From NCBI GenBank assembly GCA_964020975.1, contig OZ026617.1, positions 30,341,859 through 30,405,858 of the forward strand: 64,000 nucleotides of DNA, given 5' to 3'. Made by a program: the position numbers and the translations under genes. The notes beneath the pieces are model-generated. The model had not been told where the DNA came from. It was given only the letters and a program-made list of their open reading frames with translations, and did not search any database. Origin of the DNA: Hermodice carunculata. Taxonomy: Eukaryota; Annelida; Polychaeta; Eunicida; Amphinomidae. Position 1 is the stretch's first letter, and each line of letters opens with the position of its first letter. Of the stretch, positions 22,746 to 34,661 are shown one piece after another.

Positions 22746-23560
22746 CAAAATACTACCGTCCAGGAAAGGATAATTAACTACTTTAAAGTTAAAATTATGT
22801 ATTTTGTGAAAGACTTTAATACAAAACCTCTATCTAGTGACCCGAATATGCACGTCCAGAAACATCTCTAAAACCATTTGAATTGCAACCATCTAAATTA
22901 GTATCTTGTGGGTAACATTCTCTAGTAATTTCAATGAAATTATGTACGTCTAAAGAAGCTATGTCATCAATATACCATACGATGTTTGATTATTTTGTGC
23001 CATTTGAAAGTCTGTTTTTTTATTAGGTTATCACTATACTATTATTCAAGCCAGGTTAAATATAAATCTGGAAATAACAGGGAGCAGTTACTACCCATTG
23101 GAATTACGTTTATCTTTTGAAAAACCAATCGTCTGCATTGAACAAAAGTATCATCCAAAATACATTTATGGCAAGTATCAAAGTTTCAACAGTGTGAAAT
23201 TTAACATTCCTTTATTTATTGTGTGACAATTATGCTCTCTTTGTATATAAATTAATATTTATGTATGGCTGACCATTATGTTTACACAATTATCATATTA
23301 ATTCTGAAAAAGTTTGACTTCATCTATGGGCAGATTTGTTTACAGTGTACAAAAAAAATCAAAATATTTGAGATTTATGCTTTTAAATCTTTGATTTTAG
23401 ATACAAACTAGGAGGAATTGCTCATACTCCAAAAGCAATTTATTTCACAATTTCTAGAAATTGCATTACAGTATCTACGTAAATGATTCCTAATTGCAGT
23501 CAAACACAATGTTACTTCCTTTGATAATTGTTTTGTTGTACTTTTAGAAGAATCAGCTGT
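22746..23560. other. Non-coding, nothing recognised
   Basis: AT-rich spacer between the LINE tail and the LTR-element remnant. No shared repeat or domain was seen. Confidence 0.4.
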
Positions 23561-23569
23561 GAATTTATA

Positions 23570-24240
23570 TGTCAAAAGGGTTTTAATGACCATCTGTCAA
23601 ACAGATTCTCTTTCTTTTTGGCAAATTCCACATAGGTTTCATCTGGTTTCATGTGGCTGTCCCTGAATTTTTGTCTAATAGCCGCAGGTACTAACTCATG
23701 TGCTTTAAGAACAGCATCTTTCAACACATCATACTCAGAATTTGTGCTATGGAGAAGCGCGAAAAAACTTTTTGTACTTTGTTCAATAACCACACTTTGC
23801 AAAAGAAGAGGCCAAACCCTTCTAGGCCATTCTTAAGTTCGAGCTACTTTCTACTAAACGTATATTCTTTGCTACATGAAAAGATCCTGACTATGCGGAG
23901 TGATCTGATCTAGAATGCCTAAGTTTAAAGTCTCTTAGCTTTAACCCGTGTTCTATAGCCTCTGTCGGTTCCTGTGGTAATTTTAGCTCATGTTCTCTTC
24001 CTTCTCTGGCAGCCTGTGGTTTCCTTCCGTCAGCTCATGCCGTCTCTCTTGCAGTCTGAAGTATTAATGTGGCTATTTCCAACTGAATTGCCAAACTTTT
24101 ATCATCTGCACCCTCATCTTCAAGGAAACCTTCTTCAACCAAAAGGGAAATAATCTTTCGTTTTAGGGGAATTTTCCTGATACCCGATGGTTCCTCCAAA
24201 TTTAAGCATGTGGCCACATTTTCCAGGTTTTCCTTAATTA
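23570..24240 (-). mobile_element. LTR retroelement gag remnant (fossil)
   Basis: Minus-strand frames carry two parts of a gag-type protein known from Ty3/gypsy-like elements of marine invertebrates: an N-terminal segment (KIISLLVEEGFLEDEG..., ~24180-24120) and a SCAN-like segment (AVLKAHELVPAAIRQKFR, ~23720-23670, followed by YVEFAKKKENLFDRW). No protease, RT or integrase and no LTRs were recognised next to it. It is a broken, partial and old copy. Confidence 0.6.
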
Positions 24241-24339
24241 TTTATTAAAATCTTTGACTGTTATAACCTCACTTAGCCAGAAACACGCTTGGATCCATTC
24301 ACATGATGTCCTATTGTCTGTATATTGACCACCAATAAT

Positions 24340-25480
24340 GGCTCACAGTCCCATTGGCTTGAAGTAGCACATCTCCCGTCAGATCTCAGAATTATCCTCT
24401 CTGTCCCTTTCATGAAGGGAGCTACTTAATATATCTAGGCTTACAAATCTCACCAGTATTCCAGAGTTTTCCAGTGACTCACACATCCCAATTCTGTGTG
24501 GACTATATAAGGAATTTCCTCATACTAATGTAGGTCACCATTCCTGTCTATTCCAATTGTTCACAAGAACATGAGAGTTACCCCAAGATATAGGGCCAGC
24601 TCAGTGACTCTACACACACTAAATGAGTACATATACCCCCCCCCCCTTCTCTCTCGCTCTCTCTCTCATTTATGAAGGGAGCTGCTTTATATATCGAGGC
24701 TAAGAAATCCTTGAACATACTAAATCAGTGATAACTCGAAATCAAAACAAACAATCATTTTAACATCCATAACAGATAGTATATCGAGGAGACTTGTAAA
24801 CATAAAATAGTAACACTTCTTAGATATGTCACAAAAAAACTTATAAATACATGTGATAAAATTATCATTCCTCTGTTTTTAAATGGACATAACTGTTACT
24901 TACCCAGTTCAAATGGTTTTGGCTTAAATGCAGGTGATAGGTCTAAATCTATATTTGATTTTCTTTCCATTTGAGATCTTGTACCGCTGATTTATGTACC
25001 TGTCCTCTGTCAGAAAAGGATTTGGCCCACTGTTTTCGTAGTTTACTGGTGCGGAACTGGTTAGCCATGTGAATAACTGCATTAGCGGTATCCATCTGAT
25101 ATGTGAAGGAATAATGATTTTAGATCAAGGAAAATACATCTATACACAAAACCTTGTTTTCACATTTAGACATCACCTAAACCTATAAATCCACATAATT
25201 CAATAGTTTTTTTGTTTTGTTTTTGTTTTTGGGCGGGGGGGGGGGGGGTAAGTGTAACTGTGCTGTGGTTGTTTAGGTAAACCTTGGTGATTTTTGTTTT
25301 TTGCGTTAATTTATTTCACTTCATTGTATATTTAAGTACTTTAATTTGAATTTTTATTACGCCAGGTGACATGTAAGTCAGCTGAGCTTATAGGTTGATC
25401 CTTCGTCCGTCATCCTTTCATTGTCTGTCCATCATCCAACATCTCTCCATCAGTCCACAATTCACATTTTTGAAGGGCGG
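24340..25480 (+). repeat. ~1.1 kb duplicated repeat block, copy 2
   Basis: Paralogue of 16060-17150 in the same orientation, beginning TGGCTCACAGTCCCATTGG. It carries an extra ~150 bp segment (about 24475-24625, including a sequence near 'CACAAGAACATGAG') and a C/CT microsatellite that the first copy lacks. It runs at its right end into T-repeat sequence (25440-25850). Confidence 0.7.
24637..24668. repeat. C-run plus (CT)n microsatellite
   Basis: About 12 C followed by CT/CTCG units, within the second copy of the 1.1 kb block. Confidence 0.85.
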
Positions 25481-25538
25481 TCTTCACCAAGTTTGTTCAA
25501 GTGGTTACACTTCAGTAATTTTTTTCATTTTTTATGAA

Positions 25539-25580
25539 TTTTTTGCGCCAATTTTCGTTTCCGAAGATTGGCGCAAAAAA
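25539..25580. repeat. 19 bp-stem hairpin inside a T-repeat fragment
   Basis: Arm 25539-25557 (TTTTTTGCGCCAATTTTCG) pairs with 25562-25580 with a single mismatch around a 4 nt loop. The left arm sits where the T unit normally reads 'TTTGGGGCAAATTTT', so the palindrome looks like a local inverted duplication of repeat sequence. Confidence 0.75.
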
Positions 25581-26006
25581 GAGGCTCTACCACGTTTGTA
25601 GGAGTGGTCATGCCCAGTGATTCTTGGATTTTTTATGACTTTTATCATGAATTTAATTTAATCTTTTTTACAAATTAAAAAAAAGAAGTTTATACAGGAA
25701 AGTTTAATATGTGAATTTTTCTTTAATGGTTTTATCTAAATGTCACCAGATTTGTGTCAAACTTAACGGAAATGTAGCTTTTTTTTACGTGTCGACCTAT
25801 TTTGTGCAAGTGGTCATGCCTCAGTAATTTTTGGACTTTGACTTCATTCCCATGGTCACATGAGCACTGACATGAAAGTTACTGTTCACGTGATAACTTG
25901 AGGTCTGTTTTGAGTTAGGACCTTGATATTGTATATGTTAATGTTTCTATATGAAAGTCACGCTTAAACAGTGAACGAGTGATCTTGACCTCACTTCTTG
26001 GATCAT

Positions 26007-27401
26007 ATAGTACAGAAACACATGATCCATATTCATTAATTCCAAACCCAACAATGACGGCAAAGAGATTTCAGACTTGCCAAAGCATCAACATTTCTTT
26101 TCCAATACCAATGTAAAGAAACAAATTTCACTCCTGACTTGAGACGGGCAGTCGCCCTTAAAAGGCAACTGGTTGTTTTAAACCGGTCCTCTCAACCTTA
26201 GAAATATTCATCATTAACTGCAGACACTAGTTCTTTTCCAAAATGTATAGGCCTAACCACCCAAAACACAAATTTCATTTCTTCTGCCAAAAATAAAAAC
26301 AGACCTGTTAGGCCTCTCACCTTTTAGTTCTCCCGACTTGTCAGTCAGCTAAGTTTAAAGTAAAGGATTAAAATAGGCCTACATCGTTTTTGTGATATTT
26401 ATGAATCTGGAACATTACAAATACACCCAACCTCCACTATAACTATGAGTCGGAGAACAAAGCCCACAGCACAACATAGCCAATGAAGTAATTTTCAAAT
26501 AGTACAGAAACACATGATCCATATTCATTAATTCCAAACCCAACAATGACGGCAAAGAGATTTCAGACTTGCCAAAGCATCAATATTTCTTTTCCTATAC
26601 CAATGTAAAGAAACAAATTTCAATCCTGACTTGAGACAGGCAGTCACCCTTAAAAGGGAACTGGTGGTTTTAAACCGGTCCTCTCAACCTTAGAAATATT
26701 CATCATTAACTGCAGACACTAGTTCTTTTTCCAAAATGTATAGGCCTAACCACCCAAAACACAAATTTCATTTCTTCTGCCAAAAATAAAAACAGACCTG
26801 TTAGGCCTATCACCTTTTAGTTTTCCCGACTTGTCAGTCAGCTAAGTGTAAAGTAAAGGATTAAAATAGGCCTACATCGTTGTTGTGATATTTATGAATC
26901 TGGAACATTATAAACACACCCAACCTGCACTATAACTATGAGTCGGAGAACAAATCCCGCAGCACAACATAGCCAATGAAGTAATTTTCAAATAGTACAG
27001 AAACACATGATCCATATTCATTAATTCCAAACCCAACAATGACGGCAAAGAGATTTCAGACTTGCCAAAGCATCAACATTTCTTTTCCAATACCAATGTA
27101 AAGAAACAAATTTCACTCCTGACTTGAGACAGGCAGTCACCCTTAAAAGGGAACTGGTGGTTTTAAACCGGTCCTCTCACCCTTAGAAATATTTATCATT
27201 AACTGCAGACACTAGTTCTTTTTCCAAAATGTATAGGCCTAACCACCCAAAACACAAATTTCATTTCTTCTGCCAAAAATAAAAACAGACCTGTTAGGCC
27301 TCTCACATTTTAGTTCTCCCGACTTGTCAGTCAGCTAAGTTTAAAGTAAAGGATTAAAATAGGCCTACATCATCTGGAACATTATAAACACACCCAACAG
27401 T
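26007..27401 (+). repeat. S-repeat tandem array, 492-493 bp unit, ~2.8 copies
   Basis: Copies begin at 26007, 26500 and 26992, each with 'ATAGTACAGAAACACATGAT', giving periods of 493 and 492 bp. The third copy stops at ~27401. Copies are highly similar by eye, with scattered substitutions, so this array is recent. Each unit contains 'CCCGACTTGTCAGTCAGCT', sharing the core GACTTGTCAGTCAGCT with the T-repeat flank at 16885. It is flanked on both sides by T-repeat sequence (25440-25850 and 27480-27900). Confidence 0.95.
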
Positions 27402-27479
27402 GCGACATACATGACTTTTACTCTTAAGTGGTTTAACTTCTTAACTACCTTGATTCTGTCCCGAGTTTACAGGCAAATC

Positions 27480-27900
27480 TGCAAAATAGTCTTCTTCTCT
27501 GAAACCGTATACCCAATTGCTTTGATATCACACAGGAACACTCACAGGGGCCCTTAGTTCTTAATTGGTTCACCAGGTGTGATGCAATATTCTATAATTT
27601 TATAATTATTTTGTGTGTTATTGTTATTTTTGACATCTTATACAGAACCACCACTCAGATTAAGCTGAGACTTGGTGGATAAGTTTCTTGTGAAAGGTTA
27701 AATAAAATTGTTGATTAAGTGGCACTGCTGAGGTTTCCTGATTTTTAAAGATTTTTTTTCAATTCAAGTACTTATAAGATAACACACCTTTCCTATCCAT
27801 AGCTATGCAAGCCAATGGGCATTTTAATGCTAATTCACATTCTGGACTTTTGCGAAGAAAGTGTCAGTCAGATTGACTTCAAACTAGTGGCAATGTACCG
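27480..27900 (+). repeat. T-repeat fragment
   Basis: Contains in order the T-unit blocks 'TTTGATATCACACAGGAACA', 'TTCACCAGGTG', 'ACTTGGTGGATAAGTTTCTT', 'GGGCATTTTAATGCT' and 'GATTGACTTCAAACT'. It directly follows the S array. Confidence 0.7.
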
Positions 27901-28545
27901 TAATGCTTTCTTGAAAATTTAGATACTTCTGGAAATCATATTCGAAATGTGACTGCTATGCTTACAATTTTTGTCTATTGTAATGCAATTTGACAATTGT
28001 TCTAGCAATTTGACTACTGTTTTGTGTTTTGAGGCCTGATGTCACTTGTTTCTGGCCAATGTTTGAAATTTTAACCATTGTACTTGCAAATTTTGACAAT
28101 ATTTTGACTTTCCCCCACTATATTTGCACATTCAAAAACTTTTCTTTTTGAAATACACTTAGTTAATCTCCTTTAAAACAACATCATGCCTTGACCTACA
28201 TGTCTAAAAACATCGAACTGTTTAGTCATGTTGTTTGGATTCTTGTTGGGGGTCATTTTAGGCCTAGGGGGCTATTCTGATGGATTGATGTTGGTGTTAG
28301 TGTCACTTTGTGGACTTGTGTGGATGATGATCATTGTTGAGACGGTGACTGCAATTAGTACCTTTTAAATGCTGAATTTTTTGGTTAGTTTCAATAAATT
28401 AGGAACCTGTGCTTACAAATTGTACGGTTCTGTATTCACATGAATGATGCATCTGTTCAAGCCAATTTGCTGAAATAGGGCTATAATTTTAAACCAAACT
28501 TTTTGCATTGTCATGTTAAAACTATACATAGCTTTTTTAACCATA
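27900..28545 (+). repeat. ~650 bp dispersed element, inverted partner of 46.9-47.5 kb
   Basis: The reverse complement matches 46875-47545. Anchors here include 'GAGGCCTGATGTCACTT', 'GGTCATTTTAGGCCTAGGGG', 'GATGATGATCATTGTTGAGA' and 'CATGTTAAAACTA'. It overlaps the start of a 95-codon plus-strand frame at 28513-28800 that is otherwise antisense to the pseudogene next door and is not supported as a gene. Confidence 0.75.
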
Positions 28546-28607
28546 TGGACCTTTGCACATGCGTCTTGTATTCTTTTTTGGGTACAGCCGGAGATTTCGC
28601 AAAGAAG

Positions 28608-29974
28608 TCAAGTCTGCTTTGGTGGTTTTCTTTGCATTTCTTGTGCATTTGATCTACGTTTGGCTGTGATGTTAATTGTCTTTAAATTGAGTTTCTTAAG
28701 TGGATCAAAGAAGTCAGTCTCATTGCTGTCCAGCCTTGACTTGACAAAATCATCAAGAGATTTTGTGCCTTTCATCTCTGCATGTAAAGGATCTTCCTGA
28801 TGCAAGAATAGCAAGATCACATTATAATTAAAATGGATTTGCCTTACCCGTCAGGTAGGATACAATTTGTTGCACACATTCTTCATCCTGTATAAGTCTG
28901 GGTGCTGGTGCCTCTCTGTGGTGGCTCATTTGGTCAGCCTCCAAATCTCCCAATCTTCTGCAACTCTTTGTTAATGCAGCTCTTTCATGAGATGTAAGAA
29001 TCCATCTCTGTGTAGCTACTTTATTCAGACTGACCCAAACTATGCCTCCCGGTGTGTTACTGTCCTTTTTTACAGTCTGCTCTATTGTCTGGTGTACTGC
29101 AATCTGGCTGAAAGCATGCCCCCCTTTATTGCCCTGTAAAACAAATTTACCATGATTCAAGTATACATTTGCAGGAGGGTGTGTTCGATCAAGCTGCATC
29201 ATGTCCCACAGATAAATGGTCAAGTACCTTGCATATTTTGTGTGGTCGAATGCGAACATCCAGGGAAGCATTTTGCAGATGCACTCTTTGTATGATGTCC
29301 AGTTTCCTTCCAGATTGACCTGAAGACGTTCAGAAAGAGATTGCATAGGGGCAGATACAATTCCCAAAAGGCAGGCCATTGGTTCACGATTTTCGGATGT
29401 GAACATCTTGTACGCTTCTACTAATTGTGAAAACTCTGGTGAACCTAGCAAATGTGTGAATGTTTCATATGATATGTCTTGCTGCACTTTCCTCAAGATC
29501 AATCAAGATCCAAAGGCAAACCTCAACATAGCTTCAAATACAGCCTTGTTAGCCTTCACGGCTCTATCATAGTGGTGACCATTCATTACACCTGTGACAG
29601 ACCCAGCTGCCACAACACCAGTTTCAATGAGTATATTTTCTAAACTTGCTTCACCAAAACGCCGTCCAAGAATAACAAGAAAGTTATAGGAGATGTGGAA
29701 TGCTCCCATATGAAGCACAACTGGTTTAAAATCATCAGGATCCAACCATACTATTTGTTTACCCCCTGCGATAAATTGCTTGATCCAAAACTGCTGGTAC
29801 ATCTTTTTGTTTGAGTTTATCTGTCATTGCTAGTGAGCATTTGAGATTTGTGAGCAACATGCTTAGGTCCGTTGGAGTTGCATCGATTGTTTGGCAGTAA
29901 CCAATAGTACATGGTGGGTGAATGTTCTTGCTGGAGACCTTTGAACTGAATGGATGCAACCTGTAATTACACAC
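28608..29974 (-). pseudogene. Broken copy of a conserved multi-copy invertebrate protein family
   Basis: Minus-strand segments, in the family's usual order, are a TIGYCQTIDATPTDL block, a DQAIY block, GAFHISYNFL, an ETGVVAAGSVTGVMNG block, WTSYKECICKMLPWMFAFDH, YARYLTIYLW, HQTIEQTVKKDSNTPGG, RWILTSHERAALTKSCR and, near the end, DFFDPLKKLNLKT. I recognise this order from uncharacterised proteins present in many copies in cnidarian, mollusc and hemichordate genomes. Their abundance suggests, but does not prove, a mobile-element origin. The copy has at least three breaks and lacks the usual C-terminal part, so it is non-functional as it stands, but it is well preserved. A further piece may extend to ~30240. 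Molecular function is unknown. Confidence 0.7.
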
Positions 29975-30249
29975 ATATATGTGTCCCTTTATATGCTGTT
30001 ATGTATGAAACTGGTCTAAAAATGATAAACAGGATAAAATGCAAATCAGTGGTACCAATATTATTTTAAGTTGCATTGGATCATTTCAAAGTAATCCTTA
30101 CGTGGAATTTCCTGTTGATGGTCCTCACCAGATGCAAAGAGGTCATCAGATCTTCCAGGCAGCCTGAAAGAAACCATCCAAGGTCTGTGGGGCAGGAACG
30201 ATGTGTAAGAATGTGCTGCCCAAAATATATTTACGATCCACATCACCTC

Positions 30250-31390
30250 ATTTATTTAAGAAAACTTACTTTCCATTGTGGGTAAAATGCATCTAAACCC
30301 ATATGCATTTCAAAGTTAATGCACCATATATTATATTTAGGTGAAAGGCAATGCCTTTAGTTTAATCTGAGTCTTGTAAGCTTGTGTAATTTGAAAAATA
30401 TTTAGATTTTTTTTTTTCAGAAGTAAGGGGGTAAAACTCAGAAGTATGTGTATACTTGCTAAGTAAAGCATTTGGATTTCATATTGTTACACTCATCTTA
30501 AAGCTAATGGACCAAGCTATCATTCTAATGCAAATTTTAAAAATTTATTCCATATGTTTGGGAACATAAGGACCAAAATCTGAAAGTAAGCCATTCTGAA
30601 CGCGATTAAAATATGTTTCAGTTAAGGGCTGAGGTGCTAAATGTAAATAGTTTCATTTTAATTGCTGACCTGGAAACAAGCAGATATGGAAATTAAACAT
30701 ATTTTTGTACATTTTGGTACCAAGAGTGAGCTAAACGGGGTGTGGGGGTGGGTGGGTCGGTTTAGGGAGAGGAGAGGTCCTGAATTTGCTTGCACATAAA
30801 TGAATGATATAATTCGTACTTTAAAGTTGACAATTCACCACTGTGTTGTCTACCCTACACCCTAAAAAACAGGTTGATAAAGTTTCGCATTGAGGGCTGT
30901 TCTATAAGCTTTGGAAATTTATGGAGCAGTCAGGCTGATCATTTTTACACATATGGTATCCAAACTTATACTAGACTTGATCAAGTCGCACTTGACTGTT
31001 TTCCGTATTATTTTTAAAATTAGATTCATTACCAAATAAAACTGTAAAGCCCTCCTGATTGACCATGTTCAAATTTAATATATGAGTGACTTATAGGTTG
31101 TTCTCACCACACAGTGCACTTTAAAAAAATTGGACGTGAAAATGATACTTTTATTTACATTTTTATTTTATAAACCCACTGTGCCTTCAATCGTTGCTTT
31201 TCGTTCATTTCTGACACCATAATGGTGACGTCACAAACGCAACACCACTGGGTGACAGGGAAGACTGTAACCTTGCTAGCGAGCCATGCCTGTCAAGTGC
31301 CACTCGGTTTAAACATATATTATTCACCTTTTATCAACAGGATTAAAAATGCATGTAGACGTATTCATTTTAGTCCCAGTTCCTGCCCAG
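30250..31390. other. Divergent intergenic region, nothing recognised
   Basis: AT-rich spacer between the minus-strand pseudogene and the plus-strand THAP gene. It would be the shared upstream region if both once belonged to one unit. A G-rich stretch lies at ~30740-30775. No TATA box or terminal inverted repeat was identified with confidence. Confidence 0.35.
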
Positions 31391-31391
31391 G

Positions 31392-31724
31392 ATGGGTCGG
31401 TGTGTTGCTGTTAATTGTAGAGGTACAAGTTCTACAGCTTGTTTACATTCCCCAAAAGACCTGAAATTACGGAGAGAGTGGACCCGTACAGTCAAGATTT
31501 ACAGGGACAAGTGGAAAGGCCCTGGGACCCAATCTAACCTATGTAGTGATCACTTTGTGGAAAGTGACTTTGATTTGTCAAATATGACGATGTTTGGGAT
31601 AGGTTTGGCACAACAATGCTACTGCTGCCAAATGCGGTCCCAGATGATAAGCACCAGGCGCTCTGCACTGTGGTTTTTTTTTTATCTCACACACAAGCGA
31701 GGTCTCAACGCACCCCTGTGCTGA
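31392..31724 (+). pseudogene. THAP zinc-finger domain gene, frameshifted
   Basis: The ATG at 31392 opens a THAP domain: C4-x4-C9, W30, a KW-G-P segment at 40-44 and the C51-x2-H54 pair followed by F55 (LCSDHF). These are the conserved C2CH zinc-binding residues of this DNA-binding domain, which is found in P-element transposases and in host regulators. The AVP motif that closes the fold (LPNAVPD, ~31625-31645) is in another frame, so a frameshift lies between codon ~63 and ~31625. It is divergent to the multi-copy-family pseudogene 1.4 kb away. Downstream frames (to ~31830) show no recognisable transposase. A first exon of a longer gene with a late frameshift is the alternative. Confidence 0.7.
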
Positions 31725-31834
31725 AGCTGTTAATTGAGCTACTGTGCAACGAAGGATTAATTGCAGTGCAGTGCCTCACGAGGAGGGCGTCCAGTGGACT
31801 TGTAAAGCTTGCCGGCTTGTTGCTGATATGAATT

Positions 31835-33730
31835 ATTAATGAGCAGTCAAGTATGTGACCGCAAGACAACTCTGACCTTCACCTTGGCCCAAGCCAGTAA
31901 TACCGACAGGTATTCTCGGACAAGTTGCACTTGCACTGGCCCAGGACTTGCGTAGCCGATCATCCCCGCAGCAATGAGCATAGGCAATTGCCTTCTCTAT
32001 CCTATCCATTTCTGACAGCTATACTCACTACTCTAATTAATACAGAAATTAAAATATAATACAATGTGCGACTTGGTGAATCTGGTGATATTGATATTAA
32101 CTCGCAGCACGCCAGTATCGAATGCACTCGCACAGCGCTTTATTACGTATAGCCACCAGTGTCGAGTCGACTTAATTAAACTTTTGAAGTGGATGATTTA
32201 AGGCCATCCCAAATTCCCGTTTTGTTTATTTACATGCAAGCACGCACATTTTATTGCAGATAGCTATTTCGATTTTGCGTTGAAAATGAATATTTTCCTT
32301 CAACGGTGATTTAAATCAATGATGGGGCCGTTGTTTGTGACAGTTTGAATGGTGTAACTTTGCAAAACTGCGCAAAAATAGGGTGATTTCATTGTCTCGA
32401 TCTCAATCTTATTTGGGTCTACGCGCCATGTTGTTTATATTGGTCGAATGCTTAGAACCTTGTCTATTTTAACAACAAGCTCTCCTGTTGGCTGAAACAA
32501 AAATAATTTAGGGGAACCCCCTCCAAAATTGCTTCTATTTCAAATAGATGAGTCGTTTTTTTGTTGCAAACTACCGAAGGCGATTCTCCGGAATATTCTA
32601 GGTCAGTCAGGGTGTCAAAATCAATCACCTGGTCTTTGCTGTCCAATCAAAAAAGCATCGTTTTTGTACCGATATTTCGGGAACACTCGCTACCTCGTGT
32701 TGTGAAGTCTGGTTTGAAGGATGGGTGACATTTGTGTGAACACAAGTGACGATAACGGACAATTTAGTAAAGCAAGAAACAAAATTTAACACTGTAAATT
32801 GGTCAGAATGATAACATACTACCAGTCTTTGCCTACAATAGAGCAGATGGTCCAATTTTACATGGAAAGAGTAAAATACGCCAGCTGCAGCGAAACATGG
32901 CTCGGGTAAATATACCGCTGCCGCTTGTGTTGATCATGTTGACAGTTTGTCAGTAACTGCGATAAAGTGTGTTTATCGAATATTTACTGCAGTAACTAAC
33001 AAACTCTACCACCAGGATTTAATGACAATAATGACACACAACCGAAAAAACTAAAGAGGATCCTTCGTGCGTGACACTAACCAAGGAAAATGCGCCGACT
33101 GGTACCCATGCAATTGTATTCACACAGGCCTGTCCGTTTTGATCAAATCGTGATTAATTAAGATCGATATATTATCTTTGTTACGGTGTAGGGCACGAGT
33201 TTTTGTTTAAACTGACAAAGAAACCACGTAGACGTGTAAAGGGGGTCTTACTCAACAAAAGTCATGACATGTGGATCATTTTGCATGAATTGCAAAAATA
33301 AAAAAGGATGGCACTATTACGATAGTATGTTGCACGTTCCACAACAAAACAAAAATGCCCAGTGGAACCACGGGATGGGAAAATAGGGACATGCACCAAG
33401 GACTTGTGCTAGTCTCAACTTATACGGCCTAATTACGATTAATAATTCGTACAGCCAAGTGCTCCGTATTACACTGGGGGTCATGAAGGGAGTGTTATCT
33501 GTCTGCGCCTTTATCAATGACCTTCTTATTGAGCTTAGTAAAAATAACTGTGACACCTGCAGTTTGCGCCCTAACCATATTGCAAAAGTCAAGAGAAAAC
33601 ATATATTCGGTGTTACTTATTCCTCTAATGGGTCTTATTACATTCATGTTAACAATATGGTTGCCTGTTCCAGGAGATCTAACTTGAGATACTCTGGGGC
33701 CCGCATCTGCCATTCGGTGCCTTAATATTC
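31835..33730. other. Unassigned region with one acidic minus-strand ORF
   Basis: Somewhat less AT-rich than its flanks. A minus-strand 60-codon frame at 32464-32646 starts MDSKDQVIDFDTLTDLE and is acidic and non-repetitive, so it could be a first exon, but no family is recognised. The remaining short frames look like noise. Confidence 0.25.
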
Positions 33731-33734
33731 CTGT

Positions 33735-33900
33735 TAAATAGTTCAGAAAAAATGACCCATAGTCATAAATCCAAACCCGACAATGACAGCAAAGAGATTC
33801 CATGATATTTGTGATCTTTATGAATATGGAACATTATAAACATACTCTGCCTCCTCCATTATAGTTATGAGTCGGAGAACACAGCCTACTGCACAATTAA
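33735..33900 (+). repeat. S-repeat fragment
   Basis: Contains 'CAATGACAGCAAAGAGAT', 'GGAACATTATAAACATA' and 'ATGAGTCGGAGAACA' of the S unit, but with the middle of the unit missing, so two parts are joined. Confidence 0.6.
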
Positions 33901-34389
33901 AGTTCACTAAAGGACCAGAGTTGGAGCACCTGCTTTAATGTATGACAGTAAATTTTTAAATATGTGTAAGCGAAATCTTTCTGATTTTTTTGATACCGCC
34001 CAAGCTTCCATTATTTAAAAGATGGTATTAATAGAGGGCCTTTAACTCGGCTTTGCTCACTGATCTACACATTTGTCCAATCTATATACTCCTCTTTGAT
34101 ACTGTCAGTTAACCAGAAGAGTGTTTGCTGTTCCTTTGCCTTTTATAAGTACCTGTAATCTTTTTTTAGCTTGTCTGATAAATTCCAGAAGAGCCCCTCC
34201 CAGAAACCTAATTCATTGCCTTTTTAGTCTCGGTGTGTCACCAACTCGGGCCTTGCTTGGGTTGAATGTCCAATCACCATCAGGCAACTGACTTGGCGCG
34301 TCCGGGAGATGGTATCGTTGATTCTATACAGTTCATTATTTACTCTACTAGTTATGATAATGGTAGTTAAATACCTTACAAGCTAGCTA

Positions 34390-34565
34390 GGCAATTAATT
34401 AATTAGACAGTATCATTACCATATCCAAACCGTAGTCATGACGAAACAAATCCAAGTCAATTCCGACCAAAGGCAATGTTCTTTCGTATGTATAGCTTAA
34501 ACACATAAATTTGTAGTTTGAATTTATCCAAAAGTGACCAAAACGTAAGTGCAAAGGTCCATAGG
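34390..34565 (+). repeat. ~165 bp dispersed repeat, plus-strand copy
   Basis: Near-identical by eye to the inverted copy at 11280-11445, and continuous with the 'AAAGGTCCATAGGGT' sequence that begins the 650 bp element in the 46.8 kb copy. This is evidence that the two segments belong to one mobile unit. Confidence 0.7.
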
Positions 34566-34661
34566 GTCGAATTTTCACTATTTTTATTTTTGGGTTGTTT
34601 CTTCATTGATCATGACAGATATATATCTCCTTCCTATTATGAATGGTTTCGATAACTAGCG

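Noticed and set aside
28513-28800. 95-codon plus frame with a signal-like start
   Set aside because: Its 3' two-thirds are antisense to the DFFDPLKK segment of the minus-strand pseudogene, and its start lies in a dispersed repeat.
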